Assembly (NCBI GenBank): GCA_024278455.1
Contig: JAJRTE010000101.1
Span: 16,560 to 80,559, forward strand
Length of the DNA stretch: 64,000 nt
Reading direction: 5' to 3'
Origin: Myxococcota bacterium
GTDB lineage: Bacteria > Myxococcota_A > UBA796 > JAJRTE01
The position numbers and the translations under genes are program-made. Positions 16,923-25,709 of the stretch are shown here, in pieces. The first letter of the stretch is position 1, and each line of letters begins with the position of its first letter. The notes beneath the pieces were generated by a model. It searched no databases and was not told the DNA's origin. It was given only the letters and a program-made list of their open reading frames with translations.

Positions 16923-19724
16923 ATGGCACCATATTCCGGACATGACGAACTTCTGGGGAGCGTCGCGCCGCTACTGACCGCACAGTACCGTGTGCTCGAA
17001 CTGCTGGGCGAAGGCGGGATGGGCCAGGTGTACCGCGCGGAACACCGGATCACCGGCCAGGAGGTCGCTGTCAAGGCGCTCAGGCGAGAACTCCTCACCG
17101 ACCAGGTCTTTCGCACCCGGTTTCTGAGAGAAGCGAAGGTATTGTCGAGGTTCGACCATCCCAGCATCACCCATCTCTACAATTTCGTCGAAGAATCGGA
17201 CGGGTCCCTCTACCTGGTCATGCAGTACGTGCCCGGTCCGACGCTCGAGGAACTGATCGAGCGGGCCGGCCCTCTTCCCCCGCCCGTCGTGTGCACGCTC
17301 GCTCACGCCATGCTCGATGCGTTCGCCTACGCCCACGAGCGCGAGGTCATCCATCGCGACGCCAAGCCGTCGAATATCGTACTGCCGCCCGAGGGCGGGG
17401 TCAAGGTCATGGACTTCGGCATTGCGCACGTGAACGAGGAGGTTCGGATCACGTCCACGGGAGACAGCCTTGGGAGCCCGGGCTACATGGCGCCGGAGCA
17501 GGTGACCGGCGGCGAACTGGACCATCGATGCGACCTGTACGCCATCGGTGTGATGTTGTTCGAGATGGTGACCGGGGATCTGCCTTTTCTCGCAGAATCG
17601 GGATACCTGGTGATGAAGGCGCACGTGGAGCAGCCTGCGCCGGATCCGCGAGACATCGTTGCGTCGGTTCCTGATGCGGTTGCCGAGACGATCCTGTGGG
17701 CCATGCGGAAGGTGCCGGAGGAGCGACCCGGGTCGGCCAGGGAAATGGCCGAAGCGTTGCCGTTCGCGGAAGATCTCGGCGGTTCGGACAGCGAATCGTG
17801 GCACTACGTGGCCAGGGGTTCCGGGGCATTGGCGGATGGTGGGCAGTCCTTGCCGAGAGTCCGCCGCCCCCTGACCGAGAACCGGGGCCATCGCTCGAGG
17901 GACTCGGCCCGGCGAAGCCCGGCACCCACGCTGGAGCCGACGACCCGCTGGCCTCCCTCGAGGGAGGATGTCGAATCGACCCTCCAGCCTGCCATCATGC
18001 AATCGGCCCAGGAGCCGCCGCGCACTTCCCCGGTGTTTGCGCTGATAGCGTCCGCCCTGCTTGTCGCCATCGGGATTGGGGTTGCGATCACCTGGTCGCA
18101 CACCGGGACGAAACAGCCTGCCGTCGCCCGAAGAGTGCGGCCCGCGCTCGTCGCCGCAAACAATCCTGCGGTCATTCACGTCAAGAATGACGAAATGGTC
18201 TATGTTCCCGGCACGGGACTGGCGCCTGGCTTCTACATGGACCGGACCGAAGTCACCAACAGCCAGTACCTGGCGTTCCTGGCGGATTGCCCCACCGGTT
18301 CGTCGTGCGGTCCGGCGCGGGACAACCCCATTCTCAGGCGGTCGGAGAAGAGCTTGTTCCGGGTCCTCGACCACCCGGTCAACAAGATCACGCATGGCGA
18401 TGCGAGGCGGTACTGTGCCTGGGCCGGGAAGCGCCTGCCGACGTCCGAAGAGTGGGCTCGAGCCGCTTCGGGCGAAGACGGGCGGCGCTATCCCTGGGGC
18501 GACGACCCCGGGTCCTGCCGGGCGTGGGTGGCCACCCTGGGCACCGAACGCAGCAGGCGGCCAGAGGAACCCGACACTATCAGTGTGCACGCATCCAGAT
18601 ACTACGAGGACGAAGGACCGTTCGGCCTCATGGGCCTTGGTGGGAACGTCTCCGAGTGGTTGTCCGACCCGGACCCCTATGACAAGGACATGCGCCTCGT
18701 CGCCGGCGCCTCCTGGAGCACACACAACATCGAGGAGGAAGCCCGTTGCGACTACCGGCTGGGGCACGACCCGGACCGTGAGAGTTCGAGCATCGGGTTT
18801 CGCTGTGTCATGGACGCCCCCGCCGCTCTCGCGGTGGCAACGAAACCGCTCCTCGAGCAGATTCGCGAAGCCGGCAAGGTGCGGGTGGGCACCGAACTGG
18901 ATTCGCCCCCCATGATCTTCCAGGAGGGGGACGAGACGAAAGGGTTCGAGTACGAACTCATGAACTACCTCGCCGGGCGCCTGGGCGTCGACCTCGAGAT
19001 CGCTCCCGGCATGTACCCGGATTTGCCGGCGAAGCTTCGCGCGGGTAGCATCGACATGTTCGTGAGTGCCTACACACCGGACATCAGCTATCGCGGCATC
19101 GCCTGGTCCCATTCCTATCTCGAATACGGGCTTTGTCTCATCGTCAGGGCGGATTCCCCTGTCCAGTCGGTCACCGACCTGTCCGGCAAGGTCGTGGGGC
19201 AGTACACCGACGCCGCCGCGGAGCGCGCGGTTGCAGCCCTCGTTCCCGACGCGAAGGAACAAATCAGTTACGAGACCCACTACTTCGAAGACCTTCGCGA
19301 CGGACGCATCGACGCCTTCTTCTATGATTTCCCCTTCGCCCAGGCCGAGCTGCAGCAGTTCAAGGACAAGGACAAGCTCCGAATCGCCCAGTATGGGCTC
19401 ACGGACACGACTTACAACGTCGGCATGCCACAGGGAGAATGGTCGTTGGTGCACGAGATCAACGAGGCCATCGACGCATGGCGTGCATCGGACACCTACA
19501 CGCGCCTGGTGCGCACCTACCTGGGGGGCGCTCCACCGGTGACGTCGGTGCCCCCAGGGGCCAGGACCACTCTTGTCCGACCGGGCGATACCCTGCGTTC
19601 CGTGGCAGCGCGCGAACTGGGCGACCAGGACCGCTGGAACGAAATCTGGGAACTCAACCGTTCCCGGCTCGGCAACCAGAACCTCATCCTGCCAAACACG
19701 CCGTTGCTGTTGCCGGATAAATGA
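16923..19724 (+). CDS. Ser/Thr protein kinase fused to formylglycine-enzyme-like, amino-acid-binding and LysM domains
   Basis: 933 aa from the ATG (a GTG lies 6 bp earlier). Residues 20-285 are a PknB-type kinase: LGEGGMGQVYRAE, VAVKAL, HRDAKPSN and DFGIA. The usual Leu/Val after HRD is Ala, but the catalytic residues are kept. A Pro/Arg/Ser-rich linker leads to one membrane segment (about 377-396). Outside follow an FGE-sulfatase/SUMF1 domain (FYMDRTEVTNSQYLAFL, RLPTSEEWARAASG, YPWGD, GLGGNVSEW, IGFRC; about 410-625), a bacterial extracellular solute-binding family 3 domain (VRVGTELDSPPMIFQEG, FEYELMNYLAGRLGV; about 640-870) and a C-terminal LysM (VRPGDTLRSVAARELGD...ILPNTPLLLP). It looks like a receptor kinase sensing a small polar ligand and the cell wall. 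Confidence 0.9.
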   Translation: MAPYSGHDELLGSVAPLLTAQYRVLELLGEGGMGQVYRAEHRITGQEVAVKALRRELLTDQVFRTRFLREAKVLSRFDHPSITHLYNFVEESDGSLYLVMQYVPGPTLEELIERAGPLPPPVVCTLAHAMLDAFAYAHEREVIHRDAKPSNIVLPPEGGVKVMDFGIAHVNEEVRITSTGDSLGSPGYMAPEQVTGGELDHRCDLYAIGVMLFEMVTGDLPFLAESGYLVMKAHVEQPAPDPRDIVASVPDAVAETILWAMRKVPEERPGSAREMAEALPFAEDLGGSDSESWHYVARGSGALADGGQSLPRVRRPLTENRGHRSRDSARRSPAPTLEPTTRWPPSREDVESTLQPAIMQSAQEPPRTSPVFALIASALLVAIGIGVAITWSHTGTKQPAVARRVRPALVAANNPAVIHVKNDEMVYVPGTGLAPGFYMDRTEVTNSQYLAFLADCPTGSSCGPARDNPILRRSEKSLFRVLDHPVNKITHGDARRYCAWAGKRLPTSEEWARAASGEDGRRYPWGDDPGSCRAWVATLGTERSRRPEEPDTISVHASRYYEDEGPFGLMGLGGNVSEWLSDPDPYDKDMRLVAGASWSTHNIEEEARCDYRLGHDPDRESSSIGFRCVMDAPAALAVATKPLLEQIREAGKVRVGTELDSPPMIFQEGDETKGFEYELMNYLAGRLGVDLEIAPGMYPDLPAKLRAGSIDMFVSAYTPDISYRGIAWSHSYLEYGLCLIVRADSPVQSVTDLSGKVVGQYTDAAAERAVAALVPDAKEQISYETHYFEDLRDGRIDAFFYDFPFAQAELQQFKDKDKLRIAQYGLTDTTYNVGMPQGEWSLVHEINEAIDAWRASDTYTRLVRTYLGGAPPVTSVPPGARTTLVRPGDTLRSVAARELGDQDRWNEIWELNRSRLGNQNLILPNTPLLLPDK

Positions 19725-19771
19725 GCCTGGTGACGACCACCAGCCGCAACATGAAGAGGAAGGAGCGAAAC

Positions 19772-20356
19772 ATGCCTTTTGTATCCGTGGACATAGAAGC
19801 TTCAGGTCCCATACCCGGCGTCTATGACATGCTCTCATTCGGTGCGGTCCGGATAGCACGCGCCGGCCGGCGATACGTTCCCACCGCCGACGAGATATAC
19901 CTCGAGATCAAGCCGACCTACGGTGGAGTCCAGACGAGCGCGATGGAGGTGCACGGCCTGGATATCGAAAAGGTCATGCGCGATGGTGTAACCATTGGGG
20001 ACGCAGCGAAGCAGATCGAGGCGTGGGTCGACGCGCACGCCACTACCGAGGACCCTCCGGTGTTCGTCGGGTATTGTGCCAACTTCGACTGGTCCTTCGT
20101 CAACGACATGTTCTTGCGCCACCACCACAAGAACCCGTTCGGTTACAAGGCGCTGGACATTCGCGCGCTGGCCATGGGGGTCCTGGGCATGCCCTGGCTC
20201 GAGCTGACCCAGGAGAAGATACTGCCGGCTCTCGGCCTGAAGCCCCTGGACGAAGCTCTCGCTCACAACGCTCTCGAGGACGCTCGCCACCAGGCAGGGA
20301 TGCTGTGCGCGCTCCTCGATCGTCTCGAGCCACCGAAGGCAGATGTGTCATCGTAG
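19772..20356 (+). CDS. DEDDh-family 3'-5' exonuclease
   Basis: 194 aa. The ExoI motif VDIEASGP (DxE), a central Asp segment (YCANFDWSFVND) and the final HNALEDARHQA (H-x4-D) define the DnaQ-like DEDDh fold. This subfamily acts on single-stranded or structured nucleic acid; the substrate is unknown. I chose the ATG at 19772 because AGGAAGGA lies about 8 nt upstream. It follows the receptor kinase by 47 bp on the same strand and converges with mtaB, with only 6 bp between the two stops. Confidence 0.85.
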   Translation: MPFVSVDIEASGPIPGVYDMLSFGAVRIARAGRRYVPTADEIYLEIKPTYGGVQTSAMEVHGLDIEKVMRDGVTIGDAAKQIEAWVDAHATTEDPPVFVGYCANFDWSFVNDMFLRHHHKNPFGYKALDIRALAMGVLGMPWLELTQEKILPALGLKPLDEALAHNALEDARHQAGMLCALLDRLEPPKADVSS

Positions 20357-20362
20357 TCGTTG

Positions 20363-21718
20363 CTATGCGTTGAAGACGGGTTGCACCGGTACGGCGCGAA
20401 GGGTGTCGCCGTCCACGGCTTCGAGACGCACGTCCACGATCTGGCCACGAAGGCCGGCGTCGAGGCCTTCCGGGACGGCGATGCGGGCCGGCAGGTTGTC
20501 CCGGGTATGGCCCTTGCCCCCTTCTTCCACCAGGACCTGGTCCATCGATCCCACGCGGGACGATAGTCTGGCCTGCCAGCGACCCTGGCTCAGCGCCAGG
20601 AAGCGGCCGACCCGTTCACGCACCTCCTCGTGCGGGACCTTCCCTGGCATGCCGGTCGCCGGGGTGCCGGGCCGGGGTGAAAAGGGAAACACGTGGAGCT
20701 TGGTGAACGGCAGGCCGGCGACGAACGACAGGCTCTCCTCGAAGAACGCCCGGGTCTCACCTGGGAAGCCGGCCATGACATCGAGCCACACCGCCAGATC
20801 CGGCCGGGCCTGGAGCAACCGGTCCACGGTCCGCCGGTAGGTCTCGGGGGTGGATGGCCGCTTCATCATGCGAAGCACCTCCCGGCAACCGCTTTGCAGT
20901 GGCAGGTGGATCGAGGGAAGCAACCTTGGTTCTCGAGCGAACAGCGCGACCAAGTCGTCCCGGACCCCCCACGGCTCGATGGATCCCAGCCGCACCCGCT
21001 CGACAGGCACCGTCTCGAGAATCTGTTCCACCAGGCCCGCCAGCGCCGGCCTGCCGCCGAGGTCCCTTCCGTAGGCCCCCAGGTTGATTCCCGAGACGAT
21101 CACCTCGCGAAATCCCTGGAACTGCACCCCCCTCAACGTCCGGATCACTTCCGCTGGCGGGATACTGCGGGAACGCCCACGCGCTCGAGGAATGATGCAG
21201 AACGTGCAGCGCACGTCGCAGCCGTCCTGGACCTTGATGAACAGCCTCGAGTGGCCTGCCGGATCGACCAGGGGCGCCGAATCCCCTGGAGCGACGGATC
21301 TGCCGGTCCGCCCGAGGAATGTATCGATCTCGTCCACGACCGCATGCGCACCCCGGTTGGCCACGACGAGGTCCGCCTCGACGCCTGGAAGCAGCGCGTC
21401 ACCCGCGATGGCGGCGAGACAGCCGGTCAACACCAGGGTGGCTCGAGGATTCAGGCGGCGGAAGTGGCGGAGGGTGCGGCGTGTTTCGCGGTCGGCGGCG
21501 GCCGTCACCGTGCAGCTATTGACGATCAGCACATCGAACGGATCACCTGGGCCGGCGAGGGCATAGCCGCGGGCCGTGAGTGCCCCCCCAAGGGCCGACG
21601 AATCGTACTTGTTTGCACGGCATCCGAAGGTCGCCACACGAACGCGCACGGGTCGCTCTTCCAGGACCTTCGGCCCGGCAACCCGTTGCAGCACTCCGAG
21701 GGATGGCACCGCTGGCAT
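20363..21718 (-). CDS. mtaB: tRNA threonylcarbamoyladenosine methylthiotransferase MtaB
   Basis: 451 aa. It inserts a methylthio group into t6A37 of tRNAs reading ANN codons. Architecture is the classic three domains: the N-terminal UPF0004 domain with three cluster Cys (ATFGCRANKYDS, NSCTVT, LTGCLA), a central radical SAM domain with CDVRCTFCIIPRARGRSRS, then LGSIEPW and SIHLPLQSG, and a C-terminal TRAM domain (RQGIVDVRLEAVDGD-like) for RNA binding. The N-terminal 25 residues look unconserved; a GTG at VRVRVATFG may be the real start. The FGCRANKYDS form separates MtaB from MiaB and RimO. Confidence 0.93.
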   Translation of the reverse strand: MPAVPSLGVLQRVAGPKVLEERPVRVRVATFGCRANKYDSSALGGALTARGYALAGPGDPFDVLIVNSCTVTAAADRETRRTLRHFRRLNPRATLVLTGCLAAIAGDALLPGVEADLVVANRGAHAVVDEIDTFLGRTGRSVAPGDSAPLVDPAGHSRLFIKVQDGCDVRCTFCIIPRARGRSRSIPPAEVIRTLRGVQFQGFREVIVSGINLGAYGRDLGGRPALAGLVEQILETVPVERVRLGSIEPWGVRDDLVALFAREPRLLPSIHLPLQSGCREVLRMMKRPSTPETYRRTVDRLLQARPDLAVWLDVMAGFPGETRAFFEESLSFVAGLPFTKLHVFPFSPRPGTPATGMPGKVPHEEVRERVGRFLALSQGRWQARLSSRVGSMDQVLVEEGGKGHTRDNLPARIAVPEGLDAGLRGQIVDVRLEAVDGDTLRAVPVQPVFNA

Positions 21719-21893
21719 GGCATTTCTCCACGACCTGGGTCCCGGCGGCTGCCGCCGGCGGCGCGCCGATCTCCTGGCGGCGCGACCGATCCCGCCTCAC
21801 CTGCGACATGACACGTCAAGGTGGCGGCAAGGCGCGCCGTTGTCAAGCCGGACCGTTCCCCGGCCCGTCGCTGTGCCGTCCATTCGAATTCGC

Positions 21894-21922
21894 TTGAGGG
21901 GCCGTTGCTGGATCACTACAAT
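21894..21922 (+). promoter_or_regulatory. putative sigma70 promoter for the FHA-rhomboid-peptidase operon
   Basis: TTGAGG, 17 bp, TACAAT. It lies about 60 bp before the FHA gene start within the divergent region shared with mtaB. Four of six and five of six positions match consensus. Confidence 0.45.
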
Positions 21923-21983
21923 GGGTGGCGGCATGTCCAGCATCGCCAGAATGCGCCACTCACATCTTGTTCAAGGAGAGGGT

Positions 21984-22760
21984 ATGGCCATTGCCCTGAC
22001 GGTACCCGAGGCCGGCGGGGGACGCCGTACATACAGGGACGAACGCGAGTTGAGTATCGGAAGGGACCCGGACCAGGTGCAAGTGGCACTCAGCAGCGCG
22101 TATGTTTCGAGGTATCACTGCGTGATACGGCGGCGCCTGAACGGCGACTGGGTCCTCATTCACCGGGGCCGCAACCCTTGCAGGATCGGCGACATCACGT
22201 TGCGCAAACCCGGGGAGCAGGCTTTGCTTCCGGCCCACGCCGAACTCCTCGTGGGCGGCGTGAAGCTCCTCCTGGAGATCGACGAAAGAGACCGATCGAG
22301 CCAACGTGTGATCCAGATCGAGGACCTGGACATACGGGATCCCGAATCGGGCCTGCACCTTCCCGTACCCGGACTCGACGACGACGATGAGGACGACGAA
22401 CGAACGATCCTCGACGAGGAGATTCCCGACCTGGACGGGGACCCGGTGGGGGGGGCGGATCGCGCCGGCGAAGGGGAGGAGCCCGTCCCTGCCCCCTCCC
22501 CGGACTCCCCCGGCGCCTCCGCCGGAACGGACGGCGGCGTTTCCGGCGAACGGACGGCCGGCGAACGGGCGAGAGCCGCGTCGAACGATGACGCAGACAT
22601 CGTCATCTTCGAGGGCGGCAGGGAGACACCCCTCCCTGCCTTGCCGGGGATCGAAGAGACGTCTCGAGACCTGTCTACTGGCGACGGCTCCATCCGGCCT
22701 GGTGAGGACACCAGTTCCTGGGGCCGCCTGTGGACGCGAATCAGAAACTGGTTTCGATAG
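21984..22760 (+). CDS. FHA-domain protein with long acidic/proline-rich tail
   Basis: 258 aa. The N-terminal ~95 residues form a forkhead-associated phosphothreonine-binding domain: ELSIGRDPDQVQVAL, SSAYVSRYHCVIRRR, RRGRNPCRIGD-like segment, and LLPAHAELLVGGVKLLLEI. Residues about 115-240 are low complexity, first very acidic (PGLDDDDEDDERTILDEE), then Pro/Gly/Ala-rich, ending in a Trp/Arg helix (SSWGRLWTRIRNWFR) that may attach to the membrane. A perfect AAGGAGAG precedes the ATG. It is probably a reader for the Thr kinase outputs of this organism and is followed by a rhomboid 9 bp downstream. Confidence 0.85.
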   Translation: MAIALTVPEAGGGRRTYRDERELSIGRDPDQVQVALSSAYVSRYHCVIRRRLNGDWVLIHRGRNPCRIGDITLRKPGEQALLPAHAELLVGGVKLLLEIDERDRSSQRVIQIEDLDIRDPESGLHLPVPGLDDDDEDDERTILDEEIPDLDGDPVGGADRAGEGEEPVPAPSPDSPGASAGTDGGVSGERTAGERARAASNDDADIVIFEGGRETPLPALPGIEETSRDLSTGDGSIRPGEDTSSWGRLWTRIRNWFR

Positions 22761-22769
22761 AGGGCATCG

Positions 22770-23543
22770 GTGTTTCTTCCCTACCGCGACGACAACCCGA
22801 CCGAACGCACTGCGGTCGTCACCGTCCTGTTCATCACGTTCAACGTCGCCACCTGGGTGTTCTTCCAGGGAATGGGTGCCAACGAAGCGGCCATGGCCAA
22901 TGCGCTGTGCAACTGGGGCCTCATTCCGGGCGAACTGACCGGGCTATCGGTCGGCGCGAGGGTTCCCATTACGCGGGGATTCATGTGCGTCGTGGACTCG
23001 GAGAGTAACTGGCTCACGCTGGTCTCCATGCAGTTTCTTCACGGGTCGTGGCTGCACCTGCTGGGAAACATGCTGTTCCTCTGGATTTTCGGCAACAATA
23101 TCGAAGACGCCATGGGCCGAGGCCGGTTCATCGTGTTCTATCTCCTGTGCGGCGTCGTCGCGGGTGCGGCGCAGATCGTGAGCGACCCGGGCTCCCCGAT
23201 CCCGGCGGTCGGCGCGTCAGGCGCAGTGAGCGGCATCCTGGGGGCCTACCTCGTCCTGTTCCCGAGGGCTCGAGTCTGGATGGTCGTGTGGGTGTTCATC
23301 TTCATTCGACAGGTGGCGCTCCCTGCCTGGATGTACCTCATCGTGTGGATTGGACTCCAGGTCGCCTCCGGCGTCGCGGATATGCAGGCTCGAGCGGCGG
23401 GACAACCCGGGGGTGGCGTGGCCTTCTGGGCGCACGTGGGCGGGTTCGTGGCCGGCGTCGTGTTGATATACCTGTTCGTCGATCCGGCCTACCTGCGGCG
23501 CCACAAGGTGAGAGAGCATGTCAGGCGGTGGCGCGGTCTCTGA
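22770..23543 (+). CDS. rhomboid-family intramembrane serine protease
   Basis: 257 aa, GTG start, six or seven membrane segments. The catalytic dyad is Ser150 in GASGAVSGILGAY and His222 in AHVGGFVAG. The HGSWLHLLGNMLFLWIFGNNIED stretch matches the conserved second membrane segment and L1 region. Rhomboids cleave single-pass membrane proteins near the outer face of the bilayer. It sits between FHA and M1-peptidase genes in one rightward operon; the substrate is unknown, though the many single-pass receptor-type proteins here are candidates. Confidence 0.95.
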   Translation: MFLPYRDDNPTERTAVVTVLFITFNVATWVFFQGMGANEAAMANALCNWGLIPGELTGLSVGARVPITRGFMCVVDSESNWLTLVSMQFLHGSWLHLLGNMLFLWIFGNNIEDAMGRGRFIVFYLLCGVVAGAAQIVSDPGSPIPAVGASGAVSGILGAYLVLFPRARVWMVVWVFIFIRQVALPAWMYLIVWIGLQVASGVADMQARAAGQPGGGVAFWAHVGGFVAGVVLIYLFVDPAYLRRHKVREHVRRWRGL

Positions 23544-23588
23544 CCCGGTCGCGCAACGTTTCCGCGCCGCCATGGCCATGGAGGGACC

Positions 23589-25658
23589 ATGAACGCGAGA
23601 GCGACCCTGACCCGGGGGCTGTTTGGCGGCCTGGCCCTGACAATGCTGGCGGCGCTCCACGTGCCTCGAGACATCGGTGCTGCAACGGGGCTCGGGACTT
23701 CCGTGGGCTCGAGCAGACGGTCCCCGCCCCCCTCCCCTGCTCCCGCACGAGAACAGCCCTCCGCCGGCCATCGTATCGAAACGCCATTGTCGGACCGCGT
23801 GGCCAACTACACCATCGACGTTCGTCTCGATCCGGAGACAGCCCGCCTGCACGGCTCCGAACGCATCACGTGGACCAACCGGTCGCCGGACCCGGTGGAA
23901 GAAATCCGGCTCCATCTCTACTGGAACGCCTTTCGAGACGACCAGTCCACCTATTTCCGGGATCTTGGAACCTACGACCAACGTTCCGGCCCGGCTCGAT
24001 TCGGCGAAGACGACCGTGGCTCCATGGACATCCTTTCGATCCGCTTCGGGGAAGACGACCTGGGCGACCTTCTCGAGTTCGTCGCTCCGGACGATGGCAA
24101 CGCCCACGATCGGACGGTGGCTCGAGTCCCCTTGCCCCGCCCCGTTCTTCCCGGCGAAACCGCCGCGTTCGACATCAGGTTCGAAGCCCGGGTCCCACGG
24201 CTGCTAGACCGTGCTGGACGCGCGGAGGACTTCTTCGTCATGGGGCAGTGGTTTCCCAAGATCGGAGTCCTCGAGTACCCCGGAATCCGGGGGGCCGCCG
24301 CCACCCGGTGGGTGTGCCACCAGTACCACCCGTTCAGCGAATTCTATGCCGACTTCGGTACCTACGACGTGTCGATCACGGTTCCCGAGCGGTTCGAAAT
24401 CGCCGCCACGGGCGTGCGCATGGACACATCGCCCGCCCGGAACGGCCAGACCACCTACCGCTACCGGCAAGCGGACGTTCACGACTTCACCTGGGTCGCG
24501 TGGCCCGATTTTCTCGAAATCGACGACGCTTGTGCCCTCCCCGGCGGGCGCACGGTGCAGATTCACCTGGCCCTTTCACCCGAGCAGATCGATTCGGCGG
24601 CATACCTCCTCGATGCTGCCAAGGACGCTCTGCGTTGGCTGTCGTCTCATCTGTTCCCCTATCCCTACCCGCGGTTGACGATCGTGGCCGCGCCGCACAA
24701 CGCCAAGCTTGGGGGAGGCATGGAGTATGCCACCCTCATCCTCGTGGGCGCGGACGTGCACCCTCGAAGGGGCGGTGCATTCATGCGAAGCACGGTCGTC
24801 CACGAAACGACGCACCAGTACTGGCAGGGTGTGATTGCCAACAACGAGGCAGAGGATCCGTGGATCGACGAAGGGTTCACGACCTGGATCGCCGCGCGCA
24901 TCGAAAACGACACCGGTGAGAAGCCCGGGTACGCGCCCTTCTTCCGGCTCCCGTTGGGCTATCCCGTCTCCTTCTCGCGCCCGAGGATCCTCCCGGCCGA
25001 CCTGTTTCGCGCGGCCATCGCGACACCTGTCCTCTCTCCCATGACCGCCTCGTCCTGGGAGTTCCTCCACGCGCGGGACTACTTCAACTCGACCTACGGC
25101 CGCGTCGGCCTCGTCCTGGAAACCGTCGCGGGTATCATCGGGGAGGACGGCATGATGGCCTTTTTGCGCGACACGTCGAGGCGTTGGGCGTTCCGCCATC
25201 CCTCCACCGCCGACATCCTGGAGGCGCTCCGGGCGCACGCCGGCCCGCCTGTCGACGACATCGTCCGCCAGCTCGTGGTGGATACACGCATGCTGGACTA
25301 TACCGTCACCCGTGTGCAAAGCGCACGGGAAGACGAGCGAGACGGCTATCTCAACACCGTGGTCGTGGAGCGGCTGGGTGGCGCGGTCTACCCCGTGACG
25401 CTCACGATCACGCTCGAGGACGGTTCCCGGCGCATTGAGCACTGGGACGGGCATGCCCGGTGGAAGCGGTTCGTGTTCGAGGAGGAAGCGCCGGCAGTCT
25501 CGGCGGAGGTCGACGCCCGTGGCATCCTCCAGGTCGACAGCAACCTGCTCAACAACGGCCATGCGCGCGAGCGCGACCGGACCGCATCGGCCCGGCTGAC
25601 CAGCCTGCTGGTGACGCTCGAGCAACTGGCGATGAGCTTGTTCGCCTGCCTGCTGTAA
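23589..25658 (+). CDS. M1-family (gluzincin) metallopeptidase, exported
   Basis: 689 aa. An N-terminal signal/anchor (about residues 9-24) is followed by a Pro/Ser linker. The M1 N-terminal beta domain starts about residue 70 (NYTIDVRLDPETARLHGSERITWTN). The zinc site is H405-E-T-T-H409 with the third ligand Glu428, exactly 18 residues between, in PWIDEGFTTW. The usual GGMEYATLI segment (GxMEN/Y equivalent) precedes it. It probably trims peptides in the periplasm or at the surface. The C-terminus (about 590-689) is a beta domain plus a hydrophobic tail. GGAGGG lies just upstream of the ATG. It belongs to the FHA-rhomboid operon. Confidence 0.93.
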   Translation: MNARATLTRGLFGGLALTMLAALHVPRDIGAATGLGTSVGSSRRSPPPSPAPAREQPSAGHRIETPLSDRVANYTIDVRLDPETARLHGSERITWTNRSPDPVEEIRLHLYWNAFRDDQSTYFRDLGTYDQRSGPARFGEDDRGSMDILSIRFGEDDLGDLLEFVAPDDGNAHDRTVARVPLPRPVLPGETAAFDIRFEARVPRLLDRAGRAEDFFVMGQWFPKIGVLEYPGIRGAAATRWVCHQYHPFSEFYADFGTYDVSITVPERFEIAATGVRMDTSPARNGQTTYRYRQADVHDFTWVAWPDFLEIDDACALPGGRTVQIHLALSPEQIDSAAYLLDAAKDALRWLSSHLFPYPYPRLTIVAAPHNAKLGGGMEYATLILVGADVHPRRGGAFMRSTVVHETTHQYWQGVIANNEAEDPWIDEGFTTWIAARIENDTGEKPGYAPFFRLPLGYPVSFSRPRILPADLFRAAIATPVLSPMTASSWEFLHARDYFNSTYGRVGLVLETVAGIIGEDGMMAFLRDTSRRWAFRHPSTADILEALRAHAGPPVDDIVRQLVVDTRMLDYTVTRVQSAREDERDGYLNTVVVERLGGAVYPVTLTITLEDGSRRIEHWDGHARWKRFVFEEEAPAVSAEVDARGILQVDSNLLNNGHARERDRTASARLTSLLVTLEQLAMSLFACLL

Positions 25659-25709
25659 GGGGACCGTGCAGGTCCGCCGTCGTGGCCGGGCGACAGGAAC
25701 GGGAGAGCC

